DNA from: CAVYUC01 sp963771595 | GTDB taxonomy: Bacteria; Bacteroidota; Bacteroidia; Bacteroidales; Prolixibacteraceae | DNA length: 64,000 bases | NCBI GenBank assembly: GCA_963771595.1 | Contig: CAVYUC010000007.1 | Location: forward strand, 62,001 to 126,000 | Direction of reading: 5' to 3' | Shown: positions 8,408-17,282 of the stretch, piece after piece | Numbering within the stretch: the stretch's first letter is position 1 | How the letters are laid out: each line of letters begins with the position of its first letter | The notes under the pieces: model-generated | What the model saw: the letters and a program-made list of their open reading frames with translations, nothing else | Told to the model about the DNA's origin: nothing | The model's database searches: none | Program-made: the position numbers and the translations under genes

Positions 8408-11224
8408 ATGAAAAATCTCGTCTGTTTATTTATTATTGCTGTTTTCGCAGGGCTTGTTTCCTGCAATTCCGACAGTAAAACGGCCAACGAAAAGCTTTCC
8501 ATTTCGTATGAGCAATACCAGTTAAAAAATGGATTGAATGTAGTTTTGCACCAGGATAAATCGGATCCCATTGTTGCAGTTGCTATTCAGTACCACGTTG
8601 GATCGAATCGCGAAGTGCCCGGAAAAACCGGTTTTGCACATCTTTTTGAACACATGATGTTTCAGCAGTCTGAAAATGTAGGTCAGGATGAATTCTTCAA
8701 AAAAATACAGGGCGCCGGCGGCACATTAAATGGCGGAACCGGTAATGATGGAACTATTTATTTTGAAGTAGTCCCTAAAAATGCACTTGAAATGGTGTTG
8801 TGGCTGGAATCGGACCGGATGGGTTACCTCGAAAATACCGTTACAAAATCAGCATTTGTTAACCAGCAAAATGTGGTTCAAAACGAAAAACGGCAGTCAT
8901 ACGACAACCGTCCTTACGGGCACAACAGCTGGGTAATCGCCAAAAACTTATATCCGGCAGGACATCCATACAACTGGACTGTAATTGGTGAAATGGAAGA
9001 TTTATTTAACGCCACTGTTGAGGACGTAAAAGAATTTCACAGCAAATATTACGTTCCCAATAATTCTACTTTGGTTTTGGCTGGTGATTTCGAAACTACG
9101 GATGTAAAAGCCCTGGTAGAGAAATATTTCGGTGAAATTCCGGCAGGAGAAAAAGTTGATGATCCGGAACCGCAACCTGTGACTTTACCGGCAACAAAAA
9201 AATTATACCACGAAGATAATTTTGCACGCACACCTCAGCTTACCATGGTTTGGCCAACTACCCAACAATATACAAACGATGCATACGCACTTAATTTTCT
9301 GGCTAAAATATTGAGCAGCAGCAAAAAATCGCCTTTCTACCGCGTAATTGTAAAAGACAAAAAATTAGCTCCCAGGGCCGCTGTTTATAATAATGATATG
9401 GAATTGTCAGGGCAGTTTACGGTTTCAATAAACGCCAATGCAGAAACGAGCCTTGCAGAAGTTGAAAATGCAGTTTTTGAAGCCTTTAAATTATTTGAGG
9501 AAGAAGGAATTACTGAGAAGGATTTGGAAAAACAAAAAGCAGGAATTGAAACAGATTTTTACAACGGAATAAGTTCTGTTCTGGGTAAATCATTTCAGCT
9601 GGCACGGTATAATGAATATGCAGGTTCGCCCGGATTCATTGAACAGGACATTGCCAATATCCGCGCAGTGACAATAGATGATGTCATGCGGGTTTACGAA
9701 AAATACATAAAAAATAAACCTTATCTGGCAACGAGTTTTGTACCAAAAGGTCAGCTTGATTTGGTTGCTGAAAATTCAGTTGATGCCGGAATCGTGGAGG
9801 AAAATATAAACCAGGCCACCAAAGTGGAATTATCAGATGAAGAGGTAGAAGAAGAAATTGTAAAAACACCGGCAAGCTTCGACCGCTCAATTGAACCGGC
9901 ACTGGGAACTGATCCGGAAATTTCGCTGCCGGAAGTATGGACTGCTGAATCATCCAACGGATTAAAAATCTGGGGAATTAACCACACTGAAGTTCCTTTG
10001 GTGCGTTATTCACTTGTAATTGAAGGTGGCCATCTGCAGGAATCGGTTGAAAAGGCCGGAGTTTCAAATTTCCTTGCCAGCATGTTAATGGAAGGAACTG
10101 CAACCAAGACACCCGAAGAACTGGAAGAAGCCATCGAATTGCTGGGGGCAAGTATCAGGGTTTATGGCGGCACCGAAAATATAACAGTTAGTGTTAACTG
10201 CCTTTCCCGGAATTTTGAAGAAACACTTGCACTGGTTGAAGAAATTTTATTGCAGCCGCGTTGGGACGAAGAACAGTTTGAACTGGTAAAATCAAAAAAT
10301 ATTAACGAGCTGAAACGCAGCATGGCCAGCCCCGATTATCTGGGAGCCATTGGTTTTTACAAACTGATTTACGGTGGAGATAATATCATCAGCATCCCAT
10401 CATCCGGTACAGTTGAAACCGTTGAATCAATTACCATGGATGATTTAAAGGAGTTTTACAACCGCAACTTTTCACCTTCGGTCACCAAAATGCAGATTGC
10501 CGGAAACATTGAAAAGGAACAGGTGATGACAGCTCTTTCCACTCTTTCCGAAAACTGGAAAGCAAAAGATGTAACACTGGCAAAAATTGACCGGCCACTT
10601 CCGCCCGAAAAAGGAGGCATTTATTTTATTGATGTTCCGGGCGCCAAACAATCGGTAATTTACGCGGGCTATGCATCCGTTGCACGCTCCGATGAAGAAT
10701 ATTTTCCTGCCACTGTTATGAATTACAAACTGGGGGGTTCGTTTAACGGAATCCTGAATATGATTTTACGCGAGGAAAAAGGATTTACTTACGGAGCCCG
10801 TTCAGGTTTTGCAGGCTATAAAAATCATGGTAATTTCACAGCGAGTTCCAGTGTTCGGTCCGATGCTACATTTGAATCGGTAAATATTTTCAAAACCGAA
10901 ATCGAAAAATACATGCAGGGAATAAATGATGAAGATTTGCAGTTTACAAAAGATGCACTGATGAAATCCTATGCACGGAATTTTGAGACACTTGGCGCCT
11001 TGCAGGGAATGCTCCAGGATATAAGTTCTTATAATTTGCCTTTCGACTATGTAAAACAGGAAGAAGATTTTATTCGAAACCTAACTGCAGAACAACATAA
11101 ACAACTGGCGCAAAAATACCTTGATCCTTCAAAAATGTATTTTGTAATTGCCGGAGATGCCAACACCCAAATGAAAGCGCTCGAAAAAATTGGACTGGGA
11201 AAACCACAGTTGTATGAATTATAA
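8408..11224 (+). CDS. M16 (pitrilysin/insulinase) zinc peptidase lipoprotein, two-domain
   Basis: The 938-aa product has a lipoprotein signal with lipobox ending LVSC19, so it is probably anchored in the periplasm. The first M16 unit carries the inverted zinc motif H78-L-F-E81-H82 and a downstream Glu in VVQNEKRQ. A second M16 unit (about residues 500-930) lacks HxxEH but keeps the R/Y segment (GFTYGARSGF) that completes the active site in paired M16 enzymes. It thus resembles fused zinc and R/Y subunits. The expected role is degradation of peptides in the cell envelope. It is monocistronic. Confidence 0.92.
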   Translation: MKNLVCLFIIAVFAGLVSCNSDSKTANEKLSISYEQYQLKNGLNVVLHQDKSDPIVAVAIQYHVGSNREVPGKTGFAHLFEHMMFQQSENVGQDEFFKKIQGAGGTLNGGTGNDGTIYFEVVPKNALEMVLWLESDRMGYLENTVTKSAFVNQQNVVQNEKRQSYDNRPYGHNSWVIAKNLYPAGHPYNWTVIGEMEDLFNATVEDVKEFHSKYYVPNNSTLVLAGDFETTDVKALVEKYFGEIPAGEKVDDPEPQPVTLPATKKLYHEDNFARTPQLTMVWPTTQQYTNDAYALNFLAKILSSSKKSPFYRVIVKDKKLAPRAAVYNNDMELSGQFTVSINANAETSLAEVENAVFEAFKLFEEEGITEKDLEKQKAGIETDFYNGISSVLGKSFQLARYNEYAGSPGFIEQDIANIRAVTIDDVMRVYEKYIKNKPYLATSFVPKGQLDLVAENSVDAGIVEENINQATKVELSDEEVEEEIVKTPASFDRSIEPALGTDPEISLPEVWTAESSNGLKIWGINHTEVPLVRYSLVIEGGHLQESVEKAGVSNFLASMLMEGTATKTPEELEEAIELLGASIRVYGGTENITVSVNCLSRNFEETLALVEEILLQPRWDEEQFELVKSKNINELKRSMASPDYLGAIGFYKLIYGGDNIISIPSSGTVETVESITMDDLKEFYNRNFSPSVTKMQIAGNIEKEQVMTALSTLSENWKAKDVTLAKIDRPLPPEKGGIYFIDVPGAKQSVIYAGYASVARSDEEYFPATVMNYKLGGSFNGILNMILREEKGFTYGARSGFAGYKNHGNFTASSSVRSDATFESVNIFKTEIEKYMQGINDEDLQFTKDALMKSYARNFETLGALQGMLQDISSYNLPFDYVKQEEDFIRNLTAEQHKQLAQKYLDPSKMYFVIAGDANTQMKALEKIGLGKPQLYEL

Positions 11225-11282
11225 TAATTTTATTGAATTAGGCATTTATAATAAATACTTCTAATATTCTGGTGCTTAGATT

Positions 11283-11469
11283 GAACCCTTTCGAGGGTTC
11301 TCACTTTATCGGCATATTTTTCGTCTCAAACAATTGGGACGGCTATTATTGTATCACCCTTTTCAGGGTGGGATCGGCTTTTACAATCCGTTTGCGGATT
11401 GAACAAAAATAGCCGTAGGTGCAAACCTACGGTTACTGTAATATGTCGAATAACAATCCTTAAGGGATT
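11283..11469. repeat. Cluster of five small hairpins (REP-like)
   Basis: Five short palindromes follow one another: GAACCCT-TTCG-AGGGTTC (11283-11300), CACCCT-TTTC-AGGGTG (11355-11370), AATCCG-TTTG-CGGATT (11385-11400), CCGTAGGT-GCAA-ACCTACGG (11413-11432) and AATCC-TTAAG-GGATT (11455-11469). The first four have perfect stems and 4-nt loops. GGATTGAAC follows two of them, and GATTGAAC begins the first. Spacing is irregular. Confidence 0.75.
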
Positions 11470-11521
11470 GAACGGAAAAACATGTTGTGTATTATTTAAA
11501 TGCTTAATTCAATAATTTTAT

Positions 11522-11559
11522 AAACCAGGAGGAAAATGAAATAATTTTCCTCCTGGTTT
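11522..11559. repeat. Perfect 16-bp-stem hairpin
   Basis: AAACCAGGAGGAAAAT (11522-11537) and its exact complement (11544-11559) enclose the 6-nt loop GAAATA. Only a weak T-run (GCTTTTC) follows on the plus strand. It could terminate readthrough from the M16 gene 300 bp upstream or belong to the repeat island. Confidence 0.7.
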
Positions 11560-11724
11560 GCTTTTCAAATTTTCACCTGCTGTTCAAAACCGGGTTCAGG
11601 AGTTTTCCTGTAGAGTTCAAAGTCTTGTCTTGTCTTGTGTCTTACTTATCTTGTGTGCTGATTGTCTCTAAGTTATGGTGGTTCCTGAATTTGTATCCCT
11701 GATCATTTCTTATCAATCTCTTAT

Positions 11725-11816
11725 TTTCGATATATACCAAAGCTATACCAAAGACGGATCAAATTCGGTCGGAACCGAATTTAATCCGTCTTTGGTATAG
11801 CCGAAGTATATCGAAA
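11725..11816. repeat. Long near-perfect palindrome of about 92 bp
   Basis: The inner arms (CTATACCAAAGACGGAT... through ...TTCGGT, 27 bp) match with one mismatch around the 4-nt loop CGGA at 11770-11773. The match extends outward with short gaps to TTTCGATATA on the left and its complement on the right. Neither arm codes for a protein. Size and structure suggest a miniature inverted-repeat element or a strongly folded RNA. Confidence 0.75.
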
Positions 11817-12024
11817 GTACCATTTGGATCTACTGTGAAAAGACGTCCTGATGGGGGTCATTTTTCAGTGGCAAAGATTTGCCCAAGGATTTTTTCCATT
11901 CAAAGTTACGGGACACCTCCCGGTGGATTTGATTTTCGCCGGCCAGGGGATGATGAATGGCAACTACCATTGCCAGCAAGGGGCTTTTACCTACAATTTA
12001 TCGACTTTGCGCGGCACACTCTAA

Positions 12025-12056
12025 AAAGCCCGGCTAGTTGTAATTGTCCGGGCTTT
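12025..12056 (-). terminator. Intrinsic terminator of the GH5-like glycosidase gene
   Basis: AAAGCCCGG pairs perfectly with CCGGGCTTT around a 14-nt loop. On the minus strand the stem is followed by a T5 run. It lies 17 bp beyond the stop codon at 12074. Confidence 0.8.
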
Positions 12057-12073
12057 ATTTACATGGGCTATTA

Positions 12074-13549
12074 TTATTTTACAATTTTCAAAGCCACCAG
12101 ATGCTCAAATTTTGGCAGCGACAATTTTACTTCACCTTTTTTGTCGTTGGTAAAAAATCCGCTTTTCAATTTCTCACCGGTAAACGGTGAAATAAACTCG
12201 TAATTAAAACGCCCCCGGGGAAGATTCAATTTAATCCAATCGGTTGCAATACCGGTAAAAACAACGGCATATTGTTTTCCGGGTTCTGAAATTGCCTGCC
12301 ATTGCAATCCCGGCGAATGGTAAACTGTTTCAAAATCCGGTTTCATTTTAACAAAATCGAAAGAGTTAATAAAATCATGCAGGAAAGTAAGTTGTTTTCG
12401 GAGATTTGAGCTGCCTCCACCCGGAGCATTGTTTACACCCGTACCATTTTCTTTTCCCACATAAAACGAATAGTCAAGGTTGTTGAAGCCTGCTCCACCG
12501 GCCAGCATAAACTGCCAGGCCTGCCGCAGATAAGTGGTGTCGGAATTTCCGGCAAACCCTGATTCATCAAAAACAACCGGCCGGTCCCAGCCGTAGTTTA
12601 ACCATACCGCCTCGGGCCACACATAATGAAAATTCAGGATGTCAACATTGGGATCCATGTTTTCGATTGAAGCTTTAAAATTGGTATAATTTTGTGCAAT
12701 CAAATGCTGCTTAGGCAAACTCTTTTCAGTTTCAGCAACGGTGGCTGCAATTACTTTTTGCCATCCAAGCGAAGCATCCGATGCTTTTTCTGCCCATTTA
12801 AACCAGCCTCCTTCTCCCGGATTTGGATCAAGCGTAGGCAAAGTGCGCATTACTTTTTGCGGATCATCCGACCAGGGTTCATTCTGTATTTCGTAAAAAA
12901 CATTATCGTAAGCATTTAATTCAGCTACAATTTTTTCCACCATTTTTTTCTGGAAATCAGTTAAATTGCCATTTTCAAGCGTATTGGATTTTTTCCGGTC
13001 CAGATTTTCAGGAATATTATTCACATTATTTCCGGGATTAAAAGGATGGCGTTTCCAGCTGTTATCCTGGTAAGTGGAACAAAACAAGGTTACTTCAACA
13101 ATAATATCCAGTTCGTTTGCGCGGGAAACAAATTCATTTAGCCTGCTGAAATATTTAGGGTCCCACTGCGACAGGTCGAACTTCTTTTCGCCTTTGTACA
13201 AACCGGGCTCCCCTACCCTTTTCCACGGTGCCAGGTAACTTCCCACTGCAGGCGCAAGTGTGTTATTTTCAATCCCGAAGCTTCCAGGAATCTCCACATA
13301 AGAACCGGTGAAAATCCGCGTATAATTCATTCCCTGATCATGCATAGTCTGCAGGTATTTTTCGAAATCAAAATCTTTATTTAACACTGAACCATAATGT
13401 TCGGCAGAAGTAACCAAAACAACCGGTTTGCGGTTGAACATAAAATAATGAGGATTATGGGGATGCAGTGAAACAGGTTGCGAAAACGAGGTTACATGTG
13501 CAAAAATTAAAACGAAAACAACTACATATTTAATCATATTGAACAGCAT
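12074..13549 (-). CDS. Secreted GH5-like (cellulase-type) glycoside hydrolase
   Basis: The 491-aa product has a signal peptide (cleavage near SFSQ, residue 24) and a TIM-barrel glycosidase domain (about residues 30-400). The acid/base is probably Glu224 in YEIQNEPWSD and the nucleophile Glu329 in VVFDESGFAG, the pattern of clan GH-A. The last 80 residues look like a beta-sandwich (ISEPGKQYAVVFTG). The closest annotation would be a cellulase-family or DUF4038-like hydrolase, with unknown glycan substrate. Met at 13537 is an equally possible start. Monocistronic, with its own terminator. Confidence 0.8.
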   Translation of the reverse strand: MLFNMIKYVVVFVLIFAHVTSFSQPVSLHPHNPHYFMFNRKPVVLVTSAEHYGSVLNKDFDFEKYLQTMHDQGMNYTRIFTGSYVEIPGSFGIENNTLAPAVGSYLAPWKRVGEPGLYKGEKKFDLSQWDPKYFSRLNEFVSRANELDIIVEVTLFCSTYQDNSWKRHPFNPGNNVNNIPENLDRKKSNTLENGNLTDFQKKMVEKIVAELNAYDNVFYEIQNEPWSDDPQKVMRTLPTLDPNPGEGGWFKWAEKASDASLGWQKVIAATVAETEKSLPKQHLIAQNYTNFKASIENMDPNVDILNFHYVWPEAVWLNYGWDRPVVFDESGFAGNSDTTYLRQAWQFMLAGGAGFNNLDYSFYVGKENGTGVNNAPGGGSSNLRKQLTFLHDFINSFDFVKMKPDFETVYHSPGLQWQAISEPGKQYAVVFTGIATDWIKLNLPRGRFNYEFISPFTGEKLKSGFFTNDKKGEVKLSLPKFEHLVALKIVK

Positions 13550-13679
13550 TTAATTTTGTAAAAGTAAAAATACCACTTTAGCAGCCGGTTTATATCCGAA
13601 AACGGAAAAATAACAGAAAAAAATGTAATAAAAATTTATTCGATATTCTTATATTTCCATCAATTTTAAACACACTAAA

Positions 13680-14180
13680 ATGGAAAAAATAAAACTACAC
13701 CAGGGAGATATAACTAAATTGAATGTGGATGCAATTGTAAATGCTGCAAACAAAACATTACTTGGCGGCGGCGGTGTAGATGGCGCTATTCATCGCGCAG
13801 CAGGAAAACAATTGCTGGAAGAATGCCGTGCCTTAAATGGGTGTGAAACCGGCGATGCAAAAATTACAAAAGGGTATAATTTACCGGCAGAATATGTTAT
13901 ACATACAGTTGGTCCGGTTTGGAACGGCGGCAAAAAAAATGAACCGCAATTGCTGGCTTCCTGCTACCGCCGGAGTTTGGAAGTGGCGGCCGAAAATGGT
14001 GTAAAAACAATTGCTTTTCCGGGCATAAGCACCGGAGTTTACGGTTTCCCAAAAAATGAAGCAGCACAAATTGCAGTAAAAGAGGTACAATCCTTTTTAA
14101 GCCGGTCCGATGCCCTTGAACAGATAGTATTTTGTGTGTTTGATGATGAAAGTTTTAGGATTTACAATCACCTGTTGTGA
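13680..14180 (+). CDS. Macro-domain O-acetyl-ADP-ribose deacetylase (YmdB-like)
   Basis: The 166-aa product is a stand-alone macro domain. It shows AIVNAANKTLLGGGGVDGAIH, which forms the ADP-ribose-binding loop with the catalytic Asn/Asp pair of the YmdB/MacroD class. It also has HTVGPVW and the phosphate loop FPGISTGVYGFP. Members hydrolyse O-acetyl-ADP-ribose or remove ADP-ribose from proteins. It is cytoplasmic and transcribed divergently from the glycosidase gene. The call is firm. Confidence 0.93.
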   Translation: MEKIKLHQGDITKLNVDAIVNAANKTLLGGGGVDGAIHRAAGKQLLEECRALNGCETGDAKITKGYNLPAEYVIHTVGPVWNGGKKNEPQLLASCYRRSLEVAAENGVKTIAFPGISTGVYGFPKNEAAQIAVKEVQSFLSRSDALEQIVFCVFDDESFRIYNHLL

Positions 14181-14320
14181 GAATGAACTTTAATCCTTAA
14201 CTTTCATTACTAAAACCATATTGAAACTAAAATCATTACTCATTTTTACTGAACCAAAATTAAATCCATTCAAACAAAATTGTTTAAAACGGGTTTTAAC
14301 CATATAATAAAAATAAAAAA

Positions 14321-14722
14321 ATGACCAACCAACCTTTTAAAACAAACACAGATTTACCCCAAAATGTAATTTTAGTTGCCGAAGACGACGATATTAGCTT
14401 TGCACTTTTACAGGTTTTACTTTCAAACCATAATAAATTGATACGAGCCAAAAATGGCGAAGAAGTGGTAAAAGCTTTCAAAGCAAATCCTGAAATTGAT
14501 TTAATTTTAATGGATTTAAAAATGCCGGTTATGGACGGTTACGAAGCCACCCGCGAAATCAGAAAACTGGACAGCGACATTCCCATAATTGCGCAAACCG
14601 CCTATGCTCTTTCCGGCGACGACAATAAAGCTTTGAGTGCCGGTTGTAACGATTATGTTTCAAAACCTATTAAAAAAGAAAAATTAATAGAGAAAGTAGA
14701 GAAATATCTGCAACATATTTAA
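14321..14722 (+). CDS. Single-domain response regulator (receiver only)
   Basis: The 133-aa product is one CheY-like receiver with acidic residues E21-D22-D23, phospho-acceptor D65 in LILMDLKMP, T93 and K115 in SKPIKK. There is no output domain. GGxDYVSKP-like sequence (AGCNDYVSKP) resembles receivers attached to hybrid histidine kinases, so it may act as a phosphorelay shuttle. No histidine kinase is in the window, making it an orphan. A secreted protein of unknown function follows after 9 bp and may be cotranscribed. Confidence 0.9.
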   Translation: MTNQPFKTNTDLPQNVILVAEDDDISFALLQVLLSNHNKLIRAKNGEEVVKAFKANPEIDLILMDLKMPVMDGYEATREIRKLDSDIPIIAQTAYALSGDDNKALSAGCNDYVSKPIKKEKLIEKVEKYLQHI

Positions 14723-14731
14723 ACCTTTAGC

Positions 14732-15361
14732 ATGAAGTTTTATTTATCCTTTACATTATTTATTCTTTACACATTCACAGTTTTCAGTCAGGAAAATTAC
14801 CGCCCGGAATTGTTTTTCCGGGAAGACTGGAAAGAAACTCCGGCCGAAATTCCGCTGTCGCAAAAGCATGTGAATAATCCGGATTTGCTCGTTCAGTTGT
14901 ATGGACCCGGCCAGGACAGCCTGAAGAAAAGCCACCATCCTCAACCGGTTGACGATCCGTACTATGTATGGTCGGGATTGTGTTTGGGTAACTGGATGGT
15001 CACACTGAAACATAAAACCCAAAATGTTGATTTAACCGAATTTGCAAAAATCAGGTGGCGTTCAAAACAATTTGGGTTGCGCCAGCTGCGTATTACCTTA
15101 AAGCTGGCTGACGGAACCTGGCTGATCAGTGATTTATCGTCGGGGCCTTCAAAGGATTGGAATATTGATGAGTTCAACCTTCAGGATGTGGAGTGGCATA
15201 AACTGGATATCAACCATATTGTTGAAGTGGGAGTTGCCAAAAATCCCAACTTGTCCAATGTGGAGGAAATTGGTTTTACCGATTTAATGCCCGGCGGACA
15301 ATCAGCTGCCTGTTCCCGCCTCGACTGGATTGAAGTGGATGGAAAACCCGTTAAACGATAG
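14732..15361 (+). CDS. Exported protein of unknown function, galactose-binding-like
   Basis: I do not recognise a named family. The 209-aa product has a signal peptide (cleavage near VFSQ, residue 20). The mature part is beta-rich with many Trp, and ends IGFTDLMPGG...SRLDWIEVDGK, a pattern common at the last strand of galactose-binding-like beta-sandwiches that dock on sugars. It lies 9 bp after the receiver gene. The call of a sugar-binding fold is inference; related secreted proteins near glycosidase genes are frequent in Bacteroidota. Confidence 0.5.
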   Translation: MKFYLSFTLFILYTFTVFSQENYRPELFFREDWKETPAEIPLSQKHVNNPDLLVQLYGPGQDSLKKSHHPQPVDDPYYVWSGLCLGNWMVTLKHKTQNVDLTEFAKIRWRSKQFGLRQLRITLKLADGTWLISDLSSGPSKDWNIDEFNLQDVEWHKLDINHIVEVGVAKNPNLSNVEEIGFTDLMPGGQSAACSRLDWIEVDGKPVKR

Positions 15362-15397
15362 GATAATTTTCTTAAAATTTAACTTCAACCTTTCCGG

Positions 15398-16237
15398 TTA
15401 ATTTTTCTTTCCCAGGTTCCGTGCACTGCTGTCCCGGCTTGGATCAAGCCAGGCTTCGTCATCCACCACGGTATTGAAACCTGATTCAAGAATGGCGTTG
15501 TCTGGAACCTTTTTTAGCGGCGTGTACCGCGGGTGGTGACTTTCTTTATACGGATCGTTTGTTTTTGCATTGTAACAGCAAATCATTGCCCAACGGGGGT
15601 TTTCAGAATTATTACGATCGGAACGATGCAGCAGATTTGAGTGAAAAAATACAGCGTCGCCTTTTTCAAGTTCAACATAAACAAGTTCCAGCCGTTTTTT
15701 AATTTCTTCCACTCTTTCCAAATCAGCACCTGCCTGCTCGCCTGTTAATACATGATTTACTCTGCCCATTTTATGCGATCCTTTCAATACCTGCAGACAA
15801 CCATTTTCTTTTGTCGCCGCATCAACTGCAATGTAAACGCTGCACAAATCGGGAGATAAAACACCATTTTCGTACCAGTAGCCGTAATCCTGGTGCCAGG
15901 CCCATGCACCACCGACTTTTGCTTCTTTCATTATCATTTTCGAATGGTAATGATAGGCTTCATCATCGAGCAACTGTTCCACCGAATCCACGACTTTATG
16001 GCTGCGGGCAATCATGCCGTATATTCCGTCACCCGGATGATTCCAAAGTGAAAGCCGTACTTTTGCGCCAGCACCGTCATCGCGCTGAAATGCATGTTTA
16101 TCCATCTCCCGATCGTTTTTTGCCCGCTCCCGCAGAACATCCACTTCCTTTTCGCTTAACAATCCTTTCAATATCACAAAGCCATTTTTATGATATTCAA
16201 TAATTTGCTGTGCATTTAATTTTCCATTTTTTTCCAT
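15398..16237 (-). CDS. Phytanoyl-CoA dioxygenase (PhyH) family protein
   Basis: The 279-aa product is an Fe(II)/2-oxoglutarate oxygenase of the PhyH family. The HxD pair is H115-Q-D117 in AWHQDYGYW, and the distal ligand is His199 or His204 in FFHSNLLHRS, followed by Arg in NPRWAMICCYN for 2-oxoglutarate. Substrates in bacteria vary widely (ectoine, small metabolites) and cannot be deduced. The gene is immediately upstream of a sugar isomerase gene on the same strand (11-bp gap in the order isomerase then PhyH), so both probably act on one metabolite. Confidence 0.85.
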   Translation of the reverse strand: MEKNGKLNAQQIIEYHKNGFVILKGLLSEKEVDVLRERAKNDREMDKHAFQRDDGAGAKVRLSLWNHPGDGIYGMIARSHKVVDSVEQLLDDEAYHYHSKMIMKEAKVGGAWAWHQDYGYWYENGVLSPDLCSVYIAVDAATKENGCLQVLKGSHKMGRVNHVLTGEQAGADLERVEEIKKRLELVYVELEKGDAVFFHSNLLHRSDRNNSENPRWAMICCYNAKTNDPYKESHHPRYTPLKKVPDNAILESGFNTVVDDEAWLDPSRDSSARNLGKKN

Positions 16238-16248
16238 ATCCGTTTTAT

Positions 16249-17064
16249 TTAGCTGTTATATCTTTTTCTGAGCAGATTCATCATGTATTTATTGATTTCC
16301 CACTGGTTTGAAACCGGTTGTCCGGTAAATGGGAGCGTTTGCATATAAGGTGCCGGACCAAATTCTGAGGTAACCGTAAATTCACGATCACCCTTTTTCT
16401 TTCTTTCTTCGATGATGGCATCCCACCATTCCAAATGACGTTCCAACAGGTACTTATTTTCAGGTGTTCCCGGATGATTTACCTGCGGGCCCTCCGGATA
16501 ACCAACCCTCGAATGGATATGAAACACTTTTGGAATGATCATGTTTATCGTTTCCTGCTGATGTTCAAGCAACGATTCAGATACATTTACCCAATGCGAA
16601 AAATCGGCTGTTAGTTTCATCTGCGGGAACATTTTTAAATATTCAGGCATCACATGACAGGCAAAACTAAACTTTCCCCGATGTGTTTCATGAAATACAG
16701 GAACCCCCGAGTTTACTTCAACCTCATTTGCTTTTTCAATAATCCGGCAATTGTCTTCAAATGAAAAAAAATCCTTTCCTGTTTGCGAATTGATAAACAG
16801 CGGTTTTGCTTCAGCCATCAATTCAAGCCGGGAAACAAATTCCTTTACATACTCATTCGACTCCTTTTTGTCGGTTTGGTGATGCTGCAGGATAAACTGC
16901 ATTCCTGAATCCGCAAGCACAGATAAATAATGTTTTTGTTCCGAAACGGAATCAGGCAATGAAATTTCAACACCATCGTACCCCTCTTTTTTTACGTTTT
17001 CAGTAAAATCTGAAAAGGGAATATCTTCGGATCCCCAGCGCGGACAAAAAAATTTTAACTTCAT
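16249..17064 (-). CDS. Sugar phosphate isomerase/epimerase (TIM barrel)
   Basis: The 271-aa product is an AP-endonuclease-2-like TIM barrel. Segments include EGYDGVEISLPD at strand 2, PVFHETHRGKFSF with candidate metal ligands, KLTADFSHWVNVSE, and TSEFGPAPYMQ near the C-terminus. It has no signal peptide. It is the first gene of a two-gene unit with the PhyH oxygenase 11 bp downstream. This pairing recurs in Bacteroidota and suggests a shared catabolic step, with substrate unknown. Confidence 0.8.
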   Translation of the reverse strand: MKLKFFCPRWGSEDIPFSDFTENVKKEGYDGVEISLPDSVSEQKHYLSVLADSGMQFILQHHQTDKKESNEYVKEFVSRLELMAEAKPLFINSQTGKDFFSFEDNCRIIEKANEVEVNSGVPVFHETHRGKFSFACHVMPEYLKMFPQMKLTADFSHWVNVSESLLEHQQETINMIIPKVFHIHSRVGYPEGPQVNHPGTPENKYLLERHLEWWDAIIEERKKKGDREFTVTSEFGPAPYMQTLPFTGQPVSNQWEINKYMMNLLRKRYNS

Positions 17065-17282
17065 AAGCGGTTTTGATATTGCAGATTTTATAAAATCCTG
17101 AAAAACAATCCCCAGGATTTCCGGCTAAAACGCCTTCAAATGAAACAAGCCTTATTTACAGAAAGTTCAGGGATTATTAAAAGGAGTTATTTCCAGGAAG
17201 TATTTTTTAAAGCCATTCAAAAAAATAAAAGGATTACTTTTACGGGCACATTTTAAATATCAGGTTAAAACAGTTGTAGTTT

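Larger units (their letters stand above)
11225..12073. other. Gene-free, hairpin-rich intergenic island (849 bp)
   Basis: No convincing gene is present between the M16 gene and the minus-strand glycosidase gene. The stretch holds a cluster of small perfect hairpins, a 16-bp-stem hairpin, a palindrome of about 92 bp and the terminator of the glycosidase, each listed separately. A plus-strand open frame (11835-12203) is unlikely to be real because it runs through that terminator and into the opposite gene. The segment 11830-12020 is more GC-rich than its surroundings and may be a decayed mobile-element fragment. Confidence 0.6.

Noticed and set aside
11283..11469. CRISPR array, because GGATTGAAC resembles ends of CRISPR repeats
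   Set aside because: The hairpin stems differ, spacing is irregular (about 25-70 bp) and no repeat of constant length is found.
11835..12203. Plus-strand 122-aa open frame
   Set aside because: It passes through the terminator of the opposite glycosidase gene and 130 bp of its coding sequence, with no recognisable domain.
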